The position numbers and the translations under genes were made by a program. From Chiayiivirga sp. (GTDB taxonomy: Bacteria; Pseudomonadota; Gammaproteobacteria; Xanthomonadales; Xanthomonadaceae): 64,000 bases of DNA. Where the stretch lies: assembly GCA_022647565.1 (NCBI GenBank), contig JALCLA010000004.1, forward strand, positions 62,001-126,000, in the 5' to 3' direction. The notes under the pieces are model-generated. The model ran no database searches, had not been told where the DNA came from, and was given only the letters and a program-made list of their open reading frames with translations. Positions 17,541-26,116 of this stretch are shown here, piece by piece (within the stretch, counting starts at the first letter, position 1; the number at the start of each line of letters is the position of its first letter).

Positions 17541-19076
17541 TCAGCTCCGCCCGGCCAGGTGCCGCGCCTGGCGTTCCGGCGTACTGCCGCGACGCGGTGC
17601 GCGCGGCAAGGGCAAGGCGACGTCGGCGGCCTCGAACCGCAGTCGGCTGCGGCCTCCGGCGGCGTGGTAGTCCGCGGCAAGATCTTCCCCGCTGGCCGTC
17701 GCGTCCTCGCGCAACTGCTCGATCAGGTAGTCGTGCAGCAGGTGCACCAGACGCTCATGCGCCAGGGCATGGGTCTGGCCGGTGCCGGCATACAGCCAAT
17801 CGGAAAAGGCAAGAAAGCGCGCGAACGGCGTCGCACCCAGCAGGCGCGGCAGGGTCCGGGTGTAGCGCCCGGAGTTGGCGATGATGTCCCAGTAGCGCGC
17901 AAAGCGACTCAGGCGCTGCATCGTGGCGAAATCGATGACGTCGGTGGCGAGGATGTTGTAGGGCGGATCGGGATTGAAGCGCAGGGCATGGGCCTCGCTG
18001 TGGCGCGCGATCGGCGCGCCGCGTAGGCGCTTGAGGATGCCGAACTGGATCTCGTGCGGGGCCAGCGCCACCAGGCGATCAAAGCCGGCGGCAAACGTGT
18101 CCACGTCCTCGCCCGGCAGGCCGGCGATCAGGTCCACGTGCAGGTGCGCCGTGGTTGCGCTGCGCAACCAGCGCAGGTTGTCGGCGGCCACCTCGTTCTT
18201 CTGCCGGCGCGAAATGCGCGCCTGCACCGTCGGGTCGAAAGTCTGGATGCCGATCTCGAACTGCAAGGTGCCTGCGGGAAACCGCACGATGGCGTCGCGC
18301 AGACGCTCCGGCAAGTGATCGGGCACCAGTTCGAAGTGCAGGAACGGCGGATCGTTCGGGGCCGCGCCAAGCTTGGCGAGGAAGAACTCCAGCAGCGCGA
18401 GTGAGGTATCGATCTTGAGGTTGAAGGTGCGGTCGACGAACTTGAACTGGCGCGCACCGCGCTGCCACAGCGACTCCAGCTCTTGCAGGAAGCCAGGCAA
18501 CGGGAACGGCCAGGCGGTCTTGTCGAGCGCCGAGAGGCAGAACTCGCACTTGAACGGGCAGCCACGCGAGGCTTCCACGTACAGGTGGCGCTGGCGCACG
18601 TCCTCGTCGGTGTACTCGGCATAGGGCAAGGCCAGCGTATCGAGCGGTGGCTGGATGCCGGCGATCACACGCGATGCTGGTCGGCTTCCCTGCAGCAACT
18701 CGCCTGCAAGGCGCGGGAAACTCACGTCGCCCCAGCCCGTCACCACGTAGTCGGCCAGCGCGCAGATGCGCTGCCCGTCGGTCTCGTGGCTGACTTCCGG
18801 CCCGCCCAGGATCACGACGAGATCCGGCGCCAGGGTCTTGAGCTGCGCCACCAGGCGCGTGGACTCCTCGACATTCCAGATGTAGACGCCAAGTCCGAGG
18901 ATCCGCGGATTCTCGGCCAGCAGCCTTTCCGCAATCTCCTCGGTCTTCTGCCCGATCACGAACTCGCGGATGACGCTGCGTTCGCGCAGTTCTCCCAGGT
19001 TCGCGCGCAGGCAGCGCAGCCCGAGCGAGGCATGCGCATAGCGGGCATTGAGGGTGGCGAGCACGATGTCGGACAT
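17541..19076 (-). CDS. B12-binding-domain radical SAM protein (DUF4080-type)
   Basis: A 511-residue enzyme. The N-terminal B12-binding-like fold (about 1-140, ILGLGVYIWN, ILGGPEVSHE) precedes a radical SAM core whose [4Fe-4S] motif reads CPFKCEFC (about 173-180). A DUF4080-like C-terminal region follows. It probably acts on an unidentified substrate by SAM-derived radical chemistry. It is the first gene of an operon with trhO and RIO1 (4 bp and overlap spacing). The shared operon hints at RNA modification, but nothing in the sequence proves it. Confidence 0.85.
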   Translation of the reverse strand: MSDIVLATLNARYAHASLGLRCLRANLGELRERSVIREFVIGQKTEEIAERLLAENPRILGLGVYIWNVEESTRLVAQLKTLAPDLVVILGGPEVSHETDGQRICALADYVVTGWGDVSFPRLAGELLQGSRPASRVIAGIQPPLDTLALPYAEYTDEDVRQRHLYVEASRGCPFKCEFCLSALDKTAWPFPLPGFLQELESLWQRGARQFKFVDRTFNLKIDTSLALLEFFLAKLGAAPNDPPFLHFELVPDHLPERLRDAIVRFPAGTLQFEIGIQTFDPTVQARISRRQKNEVAADNLRWLRSATTAHLHVDLIAGLPGEDVDTFAAGFDRLVALAPHEIQFGILKRLRGAPIARHSEAHALRFNPDPPYNILATDVIDFATMQRLSRFARYWDIIANSGRYTRTLPRLLGATPFARFLAFSDWLYAGTGQTHALAHERLVHLLHDYLIEQLREDATASGEDLAADYHAAGGRSRLRFEAADVALPLPRAPRRGSTPERQARHLAGRS

Positions 19077-19129
19077 GGCCTTATTTTCCCTCGCCCTGCG
19101 TATCGGGCGCCATCGGCAAAAAGAAAGTG

Positions 19130-19147
19130 AAAAAACCGCTGTTTTTT
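19130..19147. promoter_or_regulatory. A/T palindrome in divergent intergenic region
   Basis: A 7-bp inverted repeat AAAAAAC / GTTTTTT with loop CGCT lies between the divergent radical SAM operon (starts 19076) and the HU-like gene (starts 19239). In such GC-rich DNA it stands out. It could be an operator, an UP-like element or a bidirectional terminator. The sequence alone does not decide. Confidence 0.35.
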
Positions 19148-19238
19148 GGAATTTTCTGCGTTACAGTCTGGCCGCCTGTCCTAGGCCGCCCGCGCTTCCC
19201 CGGCGCGGACGAACCTTCCGCTTTCGAGAAAGAGAACT

Positions 19239-19619
19239 ATGGCAACCAAGAAAGCCGCAAAGAAACCCGCTGCGAAGAAGGCCGCCAAGCCGGCTGCCGC
19301 TCCCAAGGCCGTCAAGGGCGTCCTGTCCAAATCCGAACTCGCTCGCCACCTGGCCGATGCATCGGGCGTCGAAGGCAAGTCGGTCAAGGCCGTGCTCGCC
19401 GCGCTTGAAGCCACCGTGCTGGGCGCGATCAGCAAGAAGGGCGCGCAAGCGTTCGTGCTGCCCGGCCTGTTGAAGATGACCGCCGTGTCGGTGCCGGCCA
19501 AGCCCAAGCGCTTCGGCAAGGATCCCTTCACCGGCGCTGAGCGCTGGTTCCCGGCGAAGCCGGCCTCGACCAAGGTCAAGGTCCGCCCGCTGAAGAAGGT
19601 AAAGGACGCAGCCGCCTAA
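19239..19619 (+). CDS. HU/IHF-family DNA-binding protein with Lys/Ala-rich N-terminal tail
   Basis: A 126-residue protein. The first ~28 residues are an Ala/Lys/Pro tail like histone H1 (repeats of AAKK, PAAKKAAK). The rest is an HU-type fold: LSKSELARHLADASGV (helices 1 and 2), FVLPGLLKM (beta strand), then a shortened arm KPKRFGKDPFTGAERWFPAKP containing the conserved NP-like DP, and a basic end. It should bind DNA and help pack the nucleoid. A good GAGAA-type site precedes the ATG. A stable hairpin follows the stop. The tail plus HU arrangement is known in Xanthomonad HU-like proteins. Confidence 0.85.
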   Translation: MATKKAAKKPAAKKAAKPAAAPKAVKGVLSKSELARHLADASGVEGKSVKAVLAALEATVLGAISKKGAQAFVLPGLLKMTAVSVPAKPKRFGKDPFTGAERWFPAKPASTKVKVRPLKKVKDAAA

Positions 19620-19633
19620 GCCTCTTTCGCACG

Positions 19634-19658
19634 GCGTGGCCGCCTTCTGCGGCCACGC
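19634..19658 (+). terminator. Hairpin terminator after the HU-like gene
   Basis: A perfect 10-bp stem GCGTGGCCGC / GCGGCCACGC with a 5-base loop lies 15 bp after the stop codon. There is no T run, so it may be rho-assisted or only stabilise the transcript. Confidence 0.5.
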
Positions 19659-19671
19659 TGCTGCGGCTCCG

Positions 19672-19714
19672 TCCTTCGACTTCGCCGCTGCGCGGCTACG
19701 CTCAGGATGAGCGG
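19672..19714 (+). repeat. R2 repeat, copy a
   Basis: A degenerate copy of the ~43-bp R2 repeat (TCCTTCGACTTCGC...GCTACGCTCAGGATGAGCGG). Its 3' part continues into a 27-bp tandem duplication. Confidence 0.7.
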
Positions 19715-19753
19715 CTCAGTCGCACTGCTCAGGATGAGCGGCTCAGTCGCACG
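19700..19753 (+). repeat. 27-bp tandem duplication derived from the end of R2
   Basis: Two units, 19700-19726 and 19727-19753, both begin GCTCAGGATGAGCGGCTCAG and differ only at the last base. The unit starts inside R2 copy a and runs into unique sequence, so the duplication arose after R2 was in place. Confidence 0.85.
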
Positions 19754-19764
19754 GAGCCCCCGCT

Positions 19765-20274
19765 TCAACCCATTCCCATGAAGTCGCGCTTGCCGATCTC
19801 CACGCCGTTGTGGCGCAGGAGCGCATAGACCGTGGTGATGTGGAAGAAGAACTGCGGCAAGCCGTAGGCCAGGAGATAGGCCTGGCCGTCGTAGCGCTTT
19901 TCCTTGGGAGTACCGGGACGCAGCACGATCTCGCGCGATTCGCTGCCATTGATGCGATCGGCGTCGAGTCCGTCGATGAAGGCGCGAGTCTTGCGGATGC
20001 GCTCCTGCAAGTCCGGAAAGCTTGTCTCGTCATCCTCGTAGGCGGGAGGCTCGATCCCGGCAAGGCGTGCCGGCACGCCCTTGGCGAAATCGCAGGCAAT
20101 CTGCACCTGGCGCATCAAGGGAAACATGTCGGGGAACAGGCGCGCCTGCAGCAGGATCGCCGGCTCGAACTTGCGCTCGACGGCATGCGCCTCGGCCTTT
20201 GCCAGCAGCGCGGCCAGGCTGTCCAGCATCTGGCGGAATACCGGCACCGAGGCCGAATGCATCGAAATCGTCAC
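19765..20274 (-). CDS. DUF1993-family protein
   Basis: A 169-residue protein matching DUF1993 from its first residues (VTISMHSASVPVFRQML) to the end. These proteins are cytosolic, mostly helical and related to DinB-like four-helix bundles; function unknown. Conserved features visible are LFPDMFPLMRQVQIACDFAKG and the His in FFFHITTVYALLRHNG. I chose the GTG at 20274: it gives the standard family start and has GGAG upstream, unlike the in-frame starts further out. Confidence 0.85.
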   Translation of the reverse strand: MTISMHSASVPVFRQMLDSLAALLAKAEAHAVERKFEPAILLQARLFPDMFPLMRQVQIACDFAKGVPARLAGIEPPAYEDDETSFPDLQERIRKTRAFIDGLDADRINGSESREIVLRPGTPKEKRYDGQAYLLAYGLPQFFFHITTVYALLRHNGVEIGKRDFMGMG

Positions 20275-20365
20275 GTTGTACTCCCGGACAAGGAAAATCA
20301 GGCGCATTCTCGCACGCGTCACACCTCGGCCCGCACCGCGTCAGGAACGGCAATCGTCGAACCCG

Positions 20366-20677
20366 ATGAGCGAGGCCAACGTGAACCCGATCCGCATCCT
20401 GCGCGAAGCCATCACCCTGCCCTTCACCGCGGTGTTCATGGTTGGTCTGTGCGCCTTCATCAACTGGACCACGGCGCCCGGCCACTGGTGGGTGCAGTGG
20501 GTGATCCTGGGCATGGGCATCGCGGTACTCAGTGCCTGGGCTCGCGCCTTCAAGCTGCTGTTCGCGGCCGGCGCGCTTGCCGCGATCGGCGCCTGGGCCT
20601 ACCGCCACTGGGGCGAAGCGGGCCGGACACGGGTCGAGCGTTGGGGCGCGTCCTTGCGGGGAAACGCCAGCCAGTAA
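20366..20677 (+). CDS. Small two-helix membrane protein, unknown function
   Basis: A 103-residue protein with two predicted transmembrane helices (about residues 16-36 and 44-76, the latter possibly two short helices) and a basic C-terminal tail. A charged N terminus (MSEANVNPIRILREA) precedes the first helix. It resembles the common 2TM small membrane proteins of proteobacteria and has no catalytic motif. Divergent from the DUF1993 gene and 133 bp before the amidase gene. Whether it is co-transcribed with the amidase is unclear. Confidence 0.6.
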   Translation: MSEANVNPIRILREAITLPFTAVFMVGLCAFINWTTAPGHWWVQWVILGMGIAVLSAWARAFKLLFAAGALAAIGAWAYRHWGEAGRTRVERWGASLRGNASQ

Positions 20678-20810
20678 GGTCTGGGCGGACAGCTGTCTGG
20701 GATCGCGAGGTCGAAGGCCGTGGGCCATCGCTCGGCTTGCCAGGCATTGATGGCTTGCACCTCCGCCATCGCGGCGCGAGCATGGCAGGCACCCGACGCG
20801 GAGTGCGGTC

Positions 20811-21680
20811 ATGTCCCGAATCGTGAAGTGCGGCCTGATCCAGACCTCGCTCGCCGGCTCCGCCAGCGATCCGATTGCCGCGATCCGCAAGGCCAACGTC
20901 GACAAGACCGTGGTCTTCGTCGAACAGGCCGGTGCCGCAGGTGTGCAGATCCTGTGCATGCAGGAAATCTTCACTGGCCCCTACTTCTGCGCCGAGCAGA
21001 ATCCGCGCTGGTACGAGGCGGTGGAACGCATCCCCGACGGCCCGACCGTGAAGCTCATGCAGGAGCTGGCACGAAAGCACGGCATGGCAATCGTGGTACC
21101 GCTCTACGAAGAAGACGGACCCGGCGTCTACTACAACACCGCGGCGGTGATCGACGCCGACGGCTCGTATCTGGGCAAGTACCGCAAGCACCACATCCCG
21201 CAGGTCGCGCCCGGCTTCTGGGAGAAGTATTATTTCCGCCCCGGCAATCTCGGCTATCCCGTATTCGAGACGCGCTACGCCAGGGTCGGCGTCTACATCT
21301 GCTACGACCGGCATTTCCCCGAGGGCGCGCGGGCACTCGGCCTGAACGGCGCGGAGATCGTGTTCAATCCTTCCGCCACCGTGGCAGGCCTGTCCGAATA
21401 CCTGTGGAAGCTGGAGCAACCTGCCCATGCGGTGGCGAACGCCTACTTCGTCGGAGCCATCAACCGGGTTGGCACCGAGGCGCCCTGGAACATCGGAGAG
21501 TTCTACGGCCAGAGTTATTTTTGCGACCCGCGCGGACGCTTCCTCGCCACGGGCTCGCGCGACAAGGATGAACTGGTCGTGGCCGAACTGGATCTGGACA
21601 TGATCCGCGAGGTGCGCAACGTCTGGCCCTTCTACCGCGATCGCCGGCCCGATTCCTACGCGGACCTGGTGGCCCCGTAG
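20811..21680 (+). CDS. Nitrilase-superfamily amidase, beta-ureidopropionase-like
   Basis: A 289-residue carbon-nitrogen hydrolase. The catalytic triad is complete: Glu52 (MQEIF), Lys126 (KYRKHHIP) and Cys164 (YICYDRHFPEG). The overall sequence is close to bacterial N-carbamoyl-beta-alanine / N-carbamoylputrescine amidase-like enzymes (motifs GPYFC, WEKYYFRPGNLGYPVF, INRVGTE, DPRGRFLATGS). It should release ammonia and CO2 from an N-carbamoyl amine or amino acid. No dihydropyrimidinase or pyrimidine-degradation genes are adjacent, so the physiological substrate stays open. It is cytosolic and starts at the ATG at 20811. Confidence 0.85.
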   Translation: MSRIVKCGLIQTSLAGSASDPIAAIRKANVDKTVVFVEQAGAAGVQILCMQEIFTGPYFCAEQNPRWYEAVERIPDGPTVKLMQELARKHGMAIVVPLYEEDGPGVYYNTAAVIDADGSYLGKYRKHHIPQVAPGFWEKYYFRPGNLGYPVFETRYARVGVYICYDRHFPEGARALGLNGAEIVFNPSATVAGLSEYLWKLEQPAHAVANAYFVGAINRVGTEAPWNIGEFYGQSYFCDPRGRFLATGSRDKDELVVAELDLDMIREVRNVWPFYRDRRPDSYADLVAP

Positions 21681-21775
21681 GCACGAGTCGCGCCGGAACG
21701 CGGCAGCAGGCAGAATACGCGCCCCGCCGTGTCGGCCAGACACGGCCTTCCGCATCCGCACGACGAAGGTTCCCC

Positions 21776-22489
21776 ATGGGCAGAGGCCCCAGCATCGAAG
21801 GTCGCAAGAACGCCGAGGACGCCAAGCGCGCCAAGGTCTTCACCAAGCTCATCCGTGACATCACGCTGGCTGCGCGCACCGGCGCCGATCCCAACGGCAA
21901 CGCCAAGCTGCGCAGTGCGATGGACAAGGCACTCGCCGCCAACATGACCAAGGACACCATGGAGCGCGCGATCCGGCGCGGCTCGGGTGCCGACGGTGGC
22001 GCCGACATGCAGGAACTGCGTTACGAGGGCTACGGCCCGGGCGGAGTGGCCATCCTGATCGACGCCCTCACCGACAATCCGGTGCGCACCGTGGCGGAGG
22101 TGCGTCATGCCCTGAGCAAGCATGGCGGCAATCTCGGGACCTCGGGTTCGGTGGCCTTCCAGTTCGCGCGTACCGGCCAGTTCTGGATCGCCACGCCCGA
22201 CAGCGCCAGCGAAGACCGGCTGATGGAAGTGGCGCTCGATGCCGGCGCGGACGACGTCCAGTCGGAAGACGGCTGGAGCGAAGTGCTGTGTACGCCGGAC
22301 AGCTTCGATGCGATCGAGAAGGCGCTGGCGGCCGCCGGCTTCAAGCCCGAGTCGGCCGACGTGGTGATGCGCCCGGACAACCGCGTGGCAGTGAATGGCG
22401 AAGCGGCCGAAGGCATGCACACCCTGATCGAGAAGCTGGAAGCACTGGACGACGTGCAGGACGTCTACCACAACGCTGACCTGTCCTAG
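21776..22489 (+). CDS. YebC/PmpR-family protein
   Basis: A 237-residue YebC-family protein (start MGRGPSIEGRKNAEDAKRAK; YEGYGPGGVAILI near 83-95; LGTSGSVAFQF near 122-132). Long annotated as transcriptional regulators, members of this family have also been linked to translation through difficult proline stretches; both are family knowledge. Here it is not next to ruvC, its usual neighbour in many proteobacteria. A hairpin follows the stop. Confidence 0.92.
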   Translation: MGRGPSIEGRKNAEDAKRAKVFTKLIRDITLAARTGADPNGNAKLRSAMDKALAANMTKDTMERAIRRGSGADGGADMQELRYEGYGPGGVAILIDALTDNPVRTVAEVRHALSKHGGNLGTSGSVAFQFARTGQFWIATPDSASEDRLMEVALDAGADDVQSEDGWSEVLCTPDSFDAIEKALAAAGFKPESADVVMRPDNRVAVNGEAAEGMHTLIEKLEALDDVQDVYHNADLS

Positions 22490-22502
22490 TGTCTGGCGCT
22501 TG

Positions 22503-22524
22503 CGCGAACCCGTGACGGTTCGCG
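22503..22524 (+). terminator. Hairpin after the yebC-like gene
   Basis: An 8-bp perfect stem CGCGAACC / GGTTCGCG with a 6-base loop lies 14 bp after the stop codon. No T run follows, and an R2 repeat copy starts right at its end. Confidence 0.5.
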
Positions 22525-22565
22525 TCCTTCGACCTCGCGCCGTCGGCATCACGCGCGATGAGCGG
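22525..22565 (+). repeat. R2 repeat, copy b (degenerate)
   Basis: A degraded R2 copy: TCCTTCGACCTCGCGCC and the final GATGAGCGG are clear, the middle has drifted. It lies in the 193-bp space between two convergent genes (stops 22489 and 22683). Confidence 0.6.
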
Positions 22566-22682
22566 CCTGCCCAGACTCCGCGCGTCCCGGGAACGGGCCG
22601 CGCGACGGTCGACCCGAAAGCCCAGATTCTCTGGCAGCTTGTTGAAAAGCGCACCTCCTGTGCGCCTTTCAAGTCGCGGGCC

Positions 22683-23267
22683 TCAGCCAGCCCGACCCTC
22701 GCGTGGTGCGGACGACGCCGTGTTTGGTCGCGTCAACCAAAGCTCCACGATCAGCTTCAGCCCGATCAGGAGCAGGAGCACGCTTCGCGGTTGCTGCGTG
22801 GACAAGGCCAGCCAGCCGCCGACGATCACCACCACGTGCAACACCGCGACCCGGCCATACGGCTCGAGCATCAATCGCGCCATGCTGGCGTGACGCGCTT
22901 CATCGCCGCGGACGAAGCGCCGTCGATAGTCGGCGATCAGGCTGGACGCCACCATCAGGGCCGAGAACCACCACCAGTTCGCGCCGCCCTCGCGCGCTCC
23001 GGGCATGATGAAGCCGAACAGCACCAGCACGAGCAGGCCATGCACGAAGGTGAACATCCCGTAGTGCACCGCAAAGAATCCGCTCAACCCGATGCCATCA
23101 CGATTTGACTGCGCACGCTCGGCACGACGCAGCTTCAGGTACTGGATGACACCCGTCGTCGCGTTCTCGAACCAGTACAGGCCCAGCAAGGCGAACACGC
23201 TCCAGTGGCCCAGCCATACCGGGCCGAAGGCTGCGAGATTGCAGAGCAGCACCAGCAGGTAAGGCAA
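22683..23267 (-). CDS. DUF6498-like integral membrane protein
   Basis: A 194-residue polytopic membrane protein with five or six hydrophobic segments. It starts LLVLLCNLAAFGPVWLGHWS, followed by the aromatic LLGLYWFENATTG motif of DUF6498 proteins, then FFAVHYGMFTFVHGLLVLV and a C-terminal helix. Function unknown. The TTG at 23267 is the best start: a GGGA site lies upstream and the first helix begins at once. Divergent from the diguanylate cyclase gene (256 bp between the two starts). Confidence 0.72.
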   Translation of the reverse strand: MPYLLVLLCNLAAFGPVWLGHWSVFALLGLYWFENATTGVIQYLKLRRAERAQSNRDGIGLSGFFAVHYGMFTFVHGLLVLVLFGFIMPGAREGGANWWWFSALMVASSLIADYRRRFVRGDEARHASMARLMLEPYGRVAVLHVVVIVGGWLALSTQQPRSVLLLLIGLKLIVELWLTRPNTASSAPREGRAG

Positions 23268-23523
23268 GGCGGCATCCCGAGCGTGGCGACGCCGCGCATC
23301 ATGCCAGCCCGGCCAGGCTCCGCGGCATGCAGCCTTGCGCGTTCATCAAGTTGCTGCCAGGCCGGGCTCCATGCCTCCGCAGTGCGACACCCACGGTGGC
23401 GCCGCCTTGTGACGTTTCGCAACACCGCGCAGGCCTCGCATTGTCCGGCCGCGAAACTTGCGGCCTAATCGGCGCGTGCCCACGCCCGCCACTGACCCGC
23501 ACCGTTCCGATCGCAGCGATGCC

Positions 23524-24582
23524 ATGCGCAACCCCCGCGCATCCGCCCTGGAGTCGCTGCACCATCGCACTTATCGCTTCCGCATCCTGGGTATGGGATT
23601 GGGCGGAGTGCCAGTGGCCGTGGTGCTGGCCGAGACCGCTGCCACTTGGCCGCTCTGGGCCTGGATGGTCTTCGGTTGCCTGCTGTGGCCGCACCTGGCC
23701 TACGCGATGGCGCGGAGCAGCGCCGACCCGTTCGCCGCCGAACGTCGCAACCTCGCCATCGATTCACTCCTCGCCGGCAGCATGGTTCCGCTCATGCAGT
23801 TCAACCTGCTGCCATCGGTGGTCCTGCTCACGGTCACCACGGCAGACAAGATCAACTCGGGCATCCGCAACCTGTGGTTGCGTTCCCTGCCCGGCATGGT
23901 CCTTGGCTTGCTTGTCTGCGGCGCGTTGACCGGCTTCGCCTGGCGGCCCGACACCAGCATGGCCGCGCTGCTCGCCAGCCTGCCCCTGCTCGTCATCCAC
24001 ACCCTGGCCGTCAGCCTCAGCGGCTACCACCTGATCCGCAAGGTCCAGAAACAGAACCTGCGACTGGATGAACTCAATCGCATCGACGCCCTCACCGGGC
24101 TGGAAACCCGCGCCCATTGGGAAGCGCAGGCCGAGGCCGCACTGGCGGCGTTCCAGTCCCGCGCCGAGCCTTCGACGCTGATGCTGCTCGACCTCGACCG
24201 CTTCAAGGAGATCAATGATCGCCATGGGCATGCAATCGGCGACGACGTGCTGCGTGCCGTCGCCGACGTGATCCGTCGCATCATTCCCGAATCCAGCCAT
24301 GCCGGCCGCCTGGGGGGAGACGAGTACGCCGTGCTGCTGCCACTGACGCTGGTGCAGGCACAAGCGGTGATGGAACAAATCAGCGTGGCGATGGCGGCAT
24401 TGCGTTTTCCGCATGTGCCGATGCTGCGCTGCACGATCAGCATCGGCCTGGCCGAACCGCCGGCCAGCGGGCTCATCCTGCGTGAATGGAGCGAAGCGGC
24501 GGATCGGGCGATGTACCGTGCGAAGCAGGCCAGGCGCCGAGGTGCGGCAAGCCGCGACGAAATCCCGGCCGAAGACCGCTGA
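23524..24582 (+). CDS. MASE2-GGDEF diguanylate cyclase
   Basis: A 352-residue membrane enzyme. The MASE2-like sensor (residues ~17-172) has five to six transmembrane helices and the RILGMGLGG start typical of MASE2 (as in AdrA/DgcC). The GGDEF domain (~185-340) has LTGLETR, DLDRFKEIND and an intact GGDEY signature (264-268). The inhibitory I-site RxxD upstream of the signature is missing (PESS in its place), so product feedback is probably weak. It should make c-di-GMP from GTP at the inner membrane. The ATG at 23524 is preferred over an upstream TTG at 23458. Confidence 0.9.
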   Translation: MRNPRASALESLHHRTYRFRILGMGLGGVPVAVVLAETAATWPLWAWMVFGCLLWPHLAYAMARSSADPFAAERRNLAIDSLLAGSMVPLMQFNLLPSVVLLTVTTADKINSGIRNLWLRSLPGMVLGLLVCGALTGFAWRPDTSMAALLASLPLLVIHTLAVSLSGYHLIRKVQKQNLRLDELNRIDALTGLETRAHWEAQAEAALAAFQSRAEPSTLMLLDLDRFKEINDRHGHAIGDDVLRAVADVIRRIIPESSHAGRLGGDEYAVLLPLTLVQAQAVMEQISVAMAALRFPHVPMLRCTISIGLAEPPASGLILREWSEAADRAMYRAKQARRRGAASRDEIPAEDR

Positions 24583-24618
24583 GAGGCAAGCCTGCGCGCC
24601 TGGGGTTACGGCGCGCGC

Positions 24619-24885
24619 TCAGCGCAACTGACTGTCCTTGCTGCCACGCCGGTTGTAGCCGCTGCGCGCCTGCTGATCGCCGTCGCGCAGCTGCTGGCAC
24701 GCCACGCACACGCGCACGCCCGGCACTGCCTTGCGGCGCGCCGCGGGAATCTCCGCCTCGCAATCCTCGCAATGCAGCAGCCCCGGACCGCGCGGCAATT
24801 GGCTGCGCGCACGCTTGATCGCATCCTTCACGGTGGCGTCGATCTGATCCTGAACCGCGCCGTCGCCGGCCCAACCCGTTGCCAT
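24619..24885 (-). CDS. DksA/TraR-type C4 zinc-finger protein, short
   Basis: An 88-residue YbiI-like member of the DksA/TraR family. The four zinc ligands are visible as HCEDCEAEIP and RVCVACQQ (about residues 39-42 and 60-63). The coiled-coil arm that reaches into RNA polymerase in full-length DksA is absent, so stringent-response function is unlikely. The ATG at 24885 gives the standard start (MATGWAGDGAVQDQID). Convergent with the cyclase gene, 36 bp apart. Confidence 0.88.
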   Translation of the reverse strand: MATGWAGDGAVQDQIDATVKDAIKRARSQLPRGPGLLHCEDCEAEIPAARRKAVPGVRVCVACQQLRDGDQQARSGYNRRGSKDSQLR

Positions 24886-25041
24886 GCCTGCCTCCGCCGC
24901 ACCGACCTGCGATTCCTGCGCAGAGGATAACGCCAGGCGCGCCGGAGCGCCCGTCGAAAACGCCCGGCGGTGGTCACGCCATGCAATCGGAACCTGCCAG
25001 CGGCGTTAGACTTCCGACCACCCATTCGCGGCCCTCGTGCC

Positions 25042-26100
25042 ATGTGGAAGGTGCTGCTCGCTGTCATGCTGGCGTTGCCGGGATCGAATGCCCGCGCCGT
25101 ACCGGGCCCGACGCCGGAAGCAGTGCTGGCGTTGCCAGCGGAGTTGCGCGCGCGCCTGCACGACGAGGTCATCGCAGGCACCCATTCGCGCACGCGCCGC
25201 TTCGAACGCCTGGTTGCCTTCATGTTCGAACCGCGGGGCCTGGGCATGCGCTATCGTGCCGAACCCACGCCGACGGTCAGCGAGGCGTACGCATCACGCC
25301 AGGCCAATTGCCTCGGTTTCACCCTGCTTTTCCTCGCCCTGGCGCACGAGGCAGGCATCGAGGCCCATCCGCGCGAGATCCGCGACACGCTGAGCTGGGA
25401 ACAGAAAGAAGGCACGATCTACCGCGCCGCCCACGTCAACGCCGGGGTCAGGCTGGGTGGCCGACAGTTCGTGGTGGATGTGGCTGGCCCCGACATCGTG
25501 GCAGCGCATCGACCGCAGCGCATCACCGAGCGCGAGTTGATGGCGCACTACTACAACAACCGCGCGGTCGAGCAGCTGATGCAAGGCGACATCGAAGGCG
25601 CAATCGCGCAGTCGCGCCACGCGCTCGAACTCGACCCGCGCAATTCCGCCCATTGGAGCAATGCCGGCGTGCTGCAGTTGCGGCGTGGCGATGCAGCGGC
25701 GGCCGGGCGCCACTATGCCAAGGCGCTGGCCTTGGACTCGCGCGAAGCGGGCGCGCTGTTCAACCAGGTCAACCTCTGTCGCCGCCTCCGTGACGCGGGC
25801 TGCGAGATGCAATACCGGAACCGGCTGCAACGGGTACGGAGGGGCGACCCGTTCCACCACTATTTGCTGGCCAGCGACCTGGCGCGCCGTGGCGACTTCG
25901 CGAATGCCATCGCGCACTACCGCCGCGCCATCCAGCGCCATGGCGACGAGCCGCGCTTCCACGCCGCGCTGGCGCAGACCTACCGCGACAGCGGCGATAC
26001 CTTGCGTGCCCAGCGCGCCGAAGCGCGGGCGACAGCCTTGCGCAATCGGATCGAAGACGAGAACGAACGAGCGCGCGCCGCCGTGCTCGGCCGCGATTGA
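25042..26100 (+). CDS. Exported transglutaminase-like (SirB1-type) protein with TPRs
   Basis: A 352-residue protein with a signal peptide (MWKVLLAVMLALPGSNARA). A transglutaminase-like core at ~60-165 keeps Cys (ANCLGFTLLF), His (RAAHVNAGV) and Asp (FVVDVAGPD). At least three TPR units follow (HYYNNRAVEQLMQGD, HWSNAGVLQLRRGD, FHHYLLASDLARRGD). Such fusions are common in Xanthomonads and Lysobacter; the biochemical role is unknown, with peptide or protein processing in the periplasm most likely. The ATG at 25042 starts the signal peptide. Convergent with the epimerase gene. Confidence 0.78.
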   Translation: MWKVLLAVMLALPGSNARAVPGPTPEAVLALPAELRARLHDEVIAGTHSRTRRFERLVAFMFEPRGLGMRYRAEPTPTVSEAYASRQANCLGFTLLFLALAHEAGIEAHPREIRDTLSWEQKEGTIYRAAHVNAGVRLGGRQFVVDVAGPDIVAAHRPQRITERELMAHYYNNRAVEQLMQGDIEGAIAQSRHALELDPRNSAHWSNAGVLQLRRGDAAAAGRHYAKALALDSREAGALFNQVNLCRRLRDAGCEMQYRNRLQRVRRGDPFHHYLLASDLARRGDFANAIAHYRRAIQRHGDEPRFHAALAQTYRDSGDTLRAQRAEARATALRNRIEDENERARAAVLGRD

Positions 26101-26116
26101 CCCGAGCCGGAGCGCG

